Made by a program: the position numbers and the translations under genes
The notes under the pieces: generated by a model
Database searches by the model: none
What the model was told of the DNA's origin: nothing
The model's input: only the letters and a program-made list of their open reading frames with translations
Source of the DNA: Psychroflexus aurantiacus
GTDB taxonomy: Bacteria > Bacteroidota > Bacteroidia > Flavobacteriales > Flavobacteriaceae
Direction: 5' to 3'
DNA length: 64,000 nucleotides
Assembly: GCF_010820555.1 (NCBI RefSeq)
Contig: NZ_JAAIKD010000003.1
Coordinates: forward strand, 372,001-436,000
Shown here: positions 58,966 to 64,000 of the stretch, piece after piece
Layout: every line of letters starts with the position of its first letter
Numbering within the stretch: the stretch's first letter is position 1

Positions 58966-59754
58966 ATGGAACTAAAAGATAAAAAGGTACTGATTACTGG
59001 CGGAAGCGCGGGAATAGGAAAAGCTTTAATCAAGGAATTGCTCACACATGGCGTAAAGGACTTTGCAGTGATTGGCAGATCTCAGGACAAACTGAATGCG
59101 CTAAAAGATGAATTTAAAGATGCTGATTTTATACTTGTATCCGCTGACATTTCAAGGCTGGAAGCTATTGAACGCCTTGTAAAGGAGGTCAGCAAGACCT
59201 GGGACCACATCGACTTACTTATCAATAATGCGGGAGTGGTAAGCGCCGATCCGCTTCAGGACATGACAGATGAAGACCTGGTCAACCAGATCAACATCAA
59301 CCTTACCGGACTCATCCTCTTAACCAAAAAAGCACTGCCCTTACTGCTGAAAAGCGAAGACGCCGGGCTTATGAACATGTCTTCGGGCTTAGGCTATATC
59401 GCCAAACCTTTTTATTCGGTTTATGCGGCTACCAAAGCCGGTGTCAGGCATTTTTCTGAAGCGATGCGCAGGGAACTTATCTTTGAAAATATTCACGTGA
59501 TGACCATTTACCCTACAGCAACCGATACGGATATGATGACCTCCGCCAGGGTTGATCGGATGGACAGTCCCGAACTGGTCGCCCAAAAATCTATTGAGGG
59601 CTTACTGAATAAAGAAATCAATGTGATTTTGGGTGGTGAACAGCGCATCAAAGATATAGCTACCAATTTCAATCATCCTTTGGAAATCGATAAATCCGTC
59701 AGGGAAAACTATGAGGCTTACAAGGAAAGAACCAAAGAACACCGGGCCATGTAA
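58966..59754 (+). CDS. Short-chain dehydrogenase/reductase
   Basis: A 262-residue SDR. VLITGGSAGIGKALIKELL is the TGxxxGIG cofactor loop, DLLINNAGVVSADPLQDMTD the NNAG motif, LMNMSSGLGYIAKPFYSVYA and ATKAGVRHFSEA carry the Ser and Y-x3-K catalytic residues. FTIYPTATDTDMM-like sequence (VMTIYPTATDTDMM) and a C-terminal tail LGGEQRIKDIATNFN follow. It resembles DltE-type SDRs. Substrate unknown. It stands alone; 59755-60019 downstream contains only short, broken frames. Confidence 0.9.
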   Translation: MELKDKKVLITGGSAGIGKALIKELLTHGVKDFAVIGRSQDKLNALKDEFKDADFILVSADISRLEAIERLVKEVSKTWDHIDLLINNAGVVSADPLQDMTDEDLVNQININLTGLILLTKKALPLLLKSEDAGLMNMSSGLGYIAKPFYSVYAATKAGVRHFSEAMRRELIFENIHVMTIYPTATDTDMMTSARVDRMDSPELVAQKSIEGLLNKEINVILGGEQRIKDIATNFNHPLEIDKSVRENYEAYKERTKEHRAM

Positions 59755-60019
59755 TTCAAAAATGATGACACCAAAACTTCTCATCTGTAAGGATTTTACG
59801 GAGCTGTGTGAGAAACTCATCGAATCAGACTAGCGGTATTGCGGATTTTCAAAATTCAAGCCTGTACCCGTTTCCCAGTTTTTACGTGAATTTCCCTAAG
59901 CCGGATAACCGCCAGTGGAGTTAAGCATGCTGGCAAGGTGCATCAAATTGTAAGTCATGGTGAAAGGATTTGGGTTTATTCTAAAATAGTCCTATCCTGC
60001 CTAAAACCTAACAAAACAT

Positions 60020-60946
60020 TCAATTATACGTCTCTATCCAGGAAAAATGCTCCTTTGCGATTTTGTCCTTCTCAAGTTCCAAATGATCCAAAAACGCCTT
60101 GGCTACAGGGGTTTGCTTTTTAGACTTCAGCCACACCACCTGCCAGGTGCTTGAGAGGGGGAGGTCAGAGACAGGTACGATCTGCAGCTCTTTTTCCCTG
60201 AGTTCATTTTTAATCCCGATAAGGGGCATTATAGAAATTCCTAAGCCTGCCATAACCGCCTGTTTAACAGCTTCATTGGAGGTAAGTTCCATCTTCTTTT
60301 TGACCTTAAGATTATGCTTTGAAATATAGCCTTCCATAGCTTTACGGGTCGCAGAACCTTCTTCTCTAAAAATGAGCGGCAGCTCACTTAGCAATTGCTC
60401 TTTCCGGGCCAGCTGGTCCTGGGTTAGGTGTGGTCCAGCCACAAGAAAAAGCTGATTTTGCATCAGTTCAAGGCTTCTCACTTTCAGTTTTTTAGGCAGG
60501 ACAGAAATCAGTGCAAAATCGACTTCGTTTTTCTCCATGCTTCTGATCACCTTGGTTTTATTGGTCACGTCCATGATGAGATCGACTCCGGCATGTTTGT
60601 CCATGAATTCGGAAAAGAAATAAGGCATCACATATTTGCCGGTGGAAGCGACGGAAATCTGGATTCTACCCGAAAGCTTTCCCTTAAAAGCATTGCTTTT
60701 ATAATTAATAGCGTCCACTTCTTCCAGTATTTTTCTGGCGGCCTCGGCAATTTCATTCCCAAAATCTGTAACGAAAAGCTGACGACCTACAACCTCCGTT
60801 AACGGAATCGAAAATTGGTCCTGAAAATTTCTTAGCTGTATGGACACTGCAGGCTGAGTCAGGTGGAGCTTTTCGGCAGTTCTTGTAATACTCTTAGAAT
60901 TTGCTATTTCCGAAAAAATCAGCAACTGATGTAAGGTGTAATTCAT
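60020..60946 (-). CDS. LysR-family transcriptional regulator
   Basis: A 308-residue LysR regulator. The N-terminal winged helix is LHQLLIFSEIANSKSITRTA and EKLHLTQPAVSIQLRNFQDQ; the effector domain shows IQISVASTGKYVMPYFFSEF and LELMQNQLFLVAGPHL. It resembles CbbR/CmpR-type regulators of carbon fixation and inorganic carbon uptake. It is divergent from the dab genes, whose first gene starts 94 nt away, so it most likely controls them. An ATTAAT-N7-ATTAAT inverted motif lies at 60954-60972. Confidence 0.93.
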   Translation of the reverse strand: MNYTLHQLLIFSEIANSKSITRTAEKLHLTQPAVSIQLRNFQDQFSIPLTEVVGRQLFVTDFGNEIAEAARKILEEVDAINYKSNAFKGKLSGRIQISVASTGKYVMPYFFSEFMDKHAGVDLIMDVTNKTKVIRSMEKNEVDFALISVLPKKLKVRSLELMQNQLFLVAGPHLTQDQLARKEQLLSELPLIFREEGSATRKAMEGYISKHNLKVKKKMELTSNEAVKQAVMAGLGISIMPLIGIKNELREKELQIVPVSDLPLSSTWQVVWLKSKKQTPVAKAFLDHLELEKDKIAKEHFSWIETYN

Positions 60947-60953
60947 AACTTAT

Positions 60954-60972
60954 ATTAATGTAATGTATTAAT
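60954..60972. promoter_or_regulatory. Candidate LysR operator between the regulator and dab genes
   Basis: ATTAAT, 7 nt, ATTAAT: each half is self-complementary, giving a symmetric AT-rich site in the divergent region, of the general T-N11-A type. It is 7 nt from the LysR ATG. The sequence is AT-rich throughout, so chance cannot be excluded. Confidence 0.35.
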
Positions 60973-61039
60973 TATATAAATAAACACTAATGAATCTAAA
61001 TTATAATATTTGCACCACATATCAAAATCATATTTCACC

Positions 61040-61342
61040 ATGGGATTAAAGGAAACATCAGCTGTAAAAGACAAGAAAGTGAAATTAGTCGATGGGGAGT
61101 TTACCCCTACTCAGGCTTCAGACATTTTAATTGCTCTCATTGACCAAAAAATAAACTATCACAAGATTGAAAACCTTCAGCACTGGGAGCAGGATCACAA
61201 CAATGACCCAAAACCCTACATGATGAGAATTCAGGAACTGGAAAAGGAGAAAGAGGCCATCGACCGCTATATTTCTGAATTCAGAAAAGCAGGCAAGAAA
61301 CTCAGAGTAAGCGGCATTTTAACTTTAAAACCGGTGGATTAA
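61040..61342 (+). CDS. Small protein preceding dabB, unknown
   Basis: A 100-residue protein from the ATG at 61040 (MGLKETSAVKDKKVKLVDGE). It is charged and mostly helical: TPTQASDILIALIDQKINYH, KIENLQHWEQDHNNDPKPYM and RIQELEKEKEAIDRYISEFR, which looks like a short coiled coil. I do not recognise a family. It lies 46 nt before dabB on the same strand and probably belongs to the operon, perhaps as a soluble accessory or regulator. A frame opening at TTG 61010 is less likely. Confidence 0.8.
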   Translation: MGLKETSAVKDKKVKLVDGEFTPTQASDILIALIDQKINYHKIENLQHWEQDHNNDPKPYMMRIQELEKEKEAIDRYISEFRKAGKKLRVSGILTLKPVD

Positions 61343-61388
61343 ACGTCTTGGCTAATCCAGGATTTATTTCAACCTTTTAAAACGCATT

Positions 61389-62852
61389 ATGCAACATTAT
61401 TCTTTATCTACCCCCGACAAGTCTTCGCAGGAGCAACCCAGCGCCATTCCTTTAGTCTCCAGGATTTCATCCTTCGTCCACTGGATTTTGTTTTTGACAA
61501 GTCTTTCCGCCTTAATTTTCTATCGGATATATTCTCCGGACTGGGAGTATTTAGACATTTTCAGGATTAACGGATTTACACTTCTCATCTGGACCACCGT
61601 CCTGTTCTTCAGTTCCATAGTAAGCAGTTATTCTAAAAATTACCTCACCGGTTTCCAGTACCAAAAACGCTTCTCGCTGTTAAGCATCGGTTTTACCTCA
61701 TCGGTACTGCTGTTCGTCATGTCGAATCATGTTTTGGCTTTGCTTATATCCTGGTTTGCCATGGGCTATTTCATGGCAAAGCTGATTGGTGTCAATAAAA
61801 GCTGGGGAGAAGCAAGACAGGCAGAAACCTTTTCGTTGAAATATTTCGTGTCTGGGGCTTTGGCACTCAGCCTGGGAGTTTTCCTGCTCTGTTATGACAG
61901 CGATCAATTTACACTACAGGGATTAATGGCCACGGATGAGTTCAGTGATTCCATTTTAATCCTCTCTGCCTTGCTCATCATCGTTGCTGCTGTCATTCAG
62001 TCTGCCATTTTTCCCTTTCATAAGTGGCTGCTTTCAGCGATGACCTCCCCTACTCCTGCATCTGCACTGATGCATGCGGGATTTGTGAATGGCTCAGGAC
62101 TTTTGCTTACTTTATTTGCTCCTTTAATCATCTTCTCCAACACGCTTTGGATTCTGTTTATTGTCGGTGGCATCACTGCAATTCTGGCGCAGTTCCAAAA
62201 ATTGATTCAGGTGAATGTAAAGCAAAAACTAGCCTGTTCTACTATTGCTCAAATGGGATTTATGATCATGCAGTGCGGATTGGGTTTTTTCAATGCGGCC
62301 ATTGCTCACCTCATCTTACACGGGTTTTATAAAGCTTACCTCTTTCTATCTTCAGGAGAACAGGTCATGCAAAGTTCGCCAAAGGAATCTGAGCGCCTAA
62401 AAATCACAGCTTTACAGGCGGTAGCTGTTGCTCTTTTTGGAATTCTTGGAGCCCTCCTGTTTTCCTACTTCACTGGCAAAACCAGCATTACCAACAGCAG
62501 CATCTTTCTGACGCTTATCGTTGCGATAACCGTGGGTCAGGCCACCTACAATATCGTTAAGGAACAAAGTTTCACTTACCTGGAAAAAATGATCATTTCG
62601 GCAGTGCTTTTTATTGTTGGAATTAGTATTTACGCGCTTATTTTCAACGGGGTTACACTCCTGATCTCTGAAATGCCTATGATTCAGGTTCCACAGCGCC
62701 TGGATACGCTTCAGGTGGTCTTTGGTCTCATCTTTTTAATCGGTTTTTTTACCATGAAACTTGGTCTGCACACCAAATCTCCATGGCTGTACGTCAAGCT
62801 TTTAAATTTATCACAGCCTTACAAAAAAACCATTCATTACTACAAAAAATAA
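61389..62852 (+). CDS. dabB: DabB, proton-conducting membrane subunit of an inorganic carbon pump
   Basis: A 487-residue membrane protein of the NuoL/MrpA (PF00361) family with about 13 membrane segments. LLSAMTSPTPASALMHAGFV is the hallmark of proton-conducting subunits; QSAIFPFHKWLLSAM, KQKLACSTIAQMGFMIMQCG and LILHGFYKAYLFLSSG are other conserved parts. Followed at 4 nt by a DUF2309 gene, it is DabB of the DAB (Mps) system, which uses ion gradient energy to turn CO2 to bicarbonate inside the cell. Confidence 0.93.
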   Translation: MQHYSLSTPDKSSQEQPSAIPLVSRISSFVHWILFLTSLSALIFYRIYSPDWEYLDIFRINGFTLLIWTTVLFFSSIVSSYSKNYLTGFQYQKRFSLLSIGFTSSVLLFVMSNHVLALLISWFAMGYFMAKLIGVNKSWGEARQAETFSLKYFVSGALALSLGVFLLCYDSDQFTLQGLMATDEFSDSILILSALLIIVAAVIQSAIFPFHKWLLSAMTSPTPASALMHAGFVNGSGLLLTLFAPLIIFSNTLWILFIVGGITAILAQFQKLIQVNVKQKLACSTIAQMGFMIMQCGLGFFNAAIAHLILHGFYKAYLFLSSGEQVMQSSPKESERLKITALQAVAVALFGILGALLFSYFTGKTSITNSSIFLTLIVAITVGQATYNIVKEQSFTYLEKMIISAVLFIVGISIYALIFNGVTLLISEMPMIQVPQRLDTLQVVFGLIFLIGFFTMKLGLHTKSPWLYVKLLNLSQPYKKTIHYYKK

Positions 62853-62856
62853 GTTT

Positions 62857-64000
62857 ATGAAACCAGATACAATTCATCAGAAGATTGAGACTGCTTCCCA
62901 TGTGATTGGCAAGACATGGCCGCTATATGCCTTCGTGACCTCCAATCCGCTGACCGGCTATGAAAATGAGCCTTTCAAAGAGGCAACGCTCAGGGCAGAG
63001 CAGCTCGCAGGCGGGCATCTTTTACCGGAGGTTTCGGTCTTCAGGAATGCATGGGAAAAAGGAGAAATTGACCAACAGGAATTAAAGGCCCTTTTCAAAA
63101 AAAACGGGGTCGCTTTTTCTCCGGAAGAAAGTCTGCTTCAAATGGAAGCTACACATGCTGAATACCTGAATTCTTCTCATGAAGTCGATAGGCTTCTCAT
63201 CAAATGGCTGGTGGCTTTTATGGATGAAGGCCTTGCCGAATGGAGCATGCCCAATAAAGAAAAAGGCTTTTATAAAGCCTGGAAATCCCTGGTTCGGTAC
63301 GATAAAGAATTCAGATTAAAGCCTTTGGTGGCTCTGCCTGACGAAAGTTCTGACTTCTTAAAGGAACTTTTAGAAGAATTCTCTGAAGACGATCAGCTTA
63401 AACTCTTCGAACATCACTTAGCCGCCTTACCAGGCTGGACAGGTTACATCAAATACAGGGCAGAAACAAATTCAGAATGGCAAAAAAAATTCAGTATCAC
63501 TCTGGAAGACTACCTGGCCGTTCGCCTGTGCATTGCAAGCCAGTTAAATTTCGACTTGCTTCCCGCTCAGCCCATCGCTCAGAAGAAGAATGAAAAAAGG
63601 GAACTTCAGTATGCCTGGCTAAAAGCCTGGGAACTGACCTGGCAAAAAAGAATGTCCAAAGACCTGGACACCCTGCTTAAAACGTCACAGGAAACCCCTG
63701 CTTCGAATCAGGAAGCTCAAGCTCCCGACGCCCAGCTGGTGTTTTGTATCGATACCCGATCGGAGCTGATCCGTCGCCACATCGAGTCTCAAGGAAATTA
63801 CGAAACCTTTGGTTATGCCGGTTTTTTTGGAATTGCCATGGATTATACCAACTTAAGCAATGGTATTACCAAAAAATCATGTCCGCCGATTTTAGCTTCT
63901 GCCTATAAGGTTTCAGAACAGCCAAAAAGCGAACATCAGCAGGAAGCCAAAACATATCACCAACGCCAGAAAAAGGAAAAATTCACGCATTACTTCCTGA
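62857..64000 (+). CDS. dabA: DabA, carbonic-anhydrase-like subunit (DUF2309), partial
   Basis: The first 381 codons; the rest, perhaps half, is beyond the right edge. ATG at 62857. TWPLYAFVTSNPLTGYENEP is the family N-terminus; LVFCIDTRSELIRRHIES, with Cys near residue 297 and Asp two residues later, supplies the first ligands of the predicted zinc site; YAGFFGIAMDYTNLSNG comes after. The other ligands (His, Cys) are further C-terminal and cannot be checked. DabA is soluble and pairs with DabB at the membrane. Confidence 0.93.
   Translation, partial: MKPDTIHQKIETASHVIGKTWPLYAFVTSNPLTGYENEPFKEATLRAEQLAGGHLLPEVSVFRNAWEKGEIDQQELKALFKKNGVAFSPEESLLQMEATHAEYLNSSHEVDRLLIKWLVAFMDEGLAEWSMPNKEKGFYKAWKSLVRYDKEFRLKPLVALPDESSDFLKELLEEFSEDDQLKLFEHHLAALPGWTGYIKYRAETNSEWQKKFSITLEDYLAVRLCIASQLNFDLLPAQPIAQKKNEKRELQYAWLKAWELTWQKRMSKDLDTLLKTSQETPASNQEAQAPDAQLVFCIDTRSELIRRHIESQGNYETFGYAGFFGIAMDYTNLSNGITKKSCPPILASAYKVSEQPKSEHQQEAKTYHQRQKKEKFTHYFL

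Noticed and set aside
59830-59990. Minus-strand stretch reading MTYNLMHLASMLNSTGGYPA and GNSRKNWETGTGLNFENPQY with internal stops
   Set aside because: It looks protein-like and may be a gene remnant, but I cannot tie it to any family and it has stops, so I do not list it as a feature.

Overview
The window looks like a chromosomal segment of a marine-type member of the Flavobacteriaceae (Bacteroidota). The family-level evidence is the gene content (DUF4920 lipoprotein, PF14121-type putative porin, short C-terminally cysteine-anchored lipoprotein signals, WbqC, HemW and RuvC sequences of flavobacterial type) and a recurring TAnnTTTG promoter box 14-35 nt upstream of many start codons, the known -7 element of Bacteroidota. 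I see no ribosomal or transfer RNA gene, CRISPR array or intact insertion sequence.

Layout. 1-3.1 kb: an epimerase-like gene cut by the left edge, ilvE, and a DUF4920 lipoprotein divergent from ilvE. 3.7-40.1 kb: one very large minus-strand surface-polysaccharide locus, transcribed from about 40.3 kb down to 3.7 kb. It starts with a Wzm/Wzt ABC exporter, then FkbM methyltransferase, DegT aminotransferase, WbqC, sulfotransferase, a run of glycosyltransferases, a broken wecB, pyruvyl transferase, the CMP-sialic-acid-type genes neuC, neuA and neuB (interspersed), asnB, a polysaccharide deacetylase, a sugar formyltransferase, an exostosin-like transferase, and an O-antigen ligase/polymerase. I count 18 probable glycosyltransferases in it. 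Most neighbours overlap by a few bases, so long co-transcribed runs are likely. 40.9-56.4 kb: housekeeping genes (lipB, rnhB, ruvC, hemW, a MutS-like ATPase), a large lipoprotein, a putative porin, an ECF sigma factor with a mini zinc-finger partner, and three membrane or glycosyl-transfer genes. 56.4-60 kb: repeat-rich stretch, an orphan TIGR04283 glycosyltransferase, DUF2267 protein, an OmpA remnant and a short-chain dehydrogenase. 60-64 kb: a LysR regulator divergent from a small unknown gene plus dabB and dabA (cut by the right edge), an energy-coupled inorganic carbon uptake system.

How the parts work together. The polysaccharide locus would build a long glycan on a lipid carrier in the cytoplasm, export it with Wzm/Wzt (the Wzt has a C-terminal glycan-recognition extension), and ligate it to lipid A-core or another acceptor. 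The glycan probably carries a nonulosonic acid (NeuB/NeuC/NeuA), and may carry sulfate, pyruvate ketal, amide and N-formyl groups. No Wzx flippase is seen.

Most notable observations: wecB is broken at its 5' end by a fourfold 11-bp repeat and a separate one-base deletion; base composition changes sharply inside wzt at the junction of the ATPase and glycan-binding parts; the locus is bracketed by inverted copies of a composite intergenic repeat that also forms a 108-bp tandem array at 56.6 kb; a decayed tail of a second four-helix-bundle gene lies beside an intact one between neuA and neuC; and a 36-codon open frame sits right behind the operon promoter, upstream of wzm.
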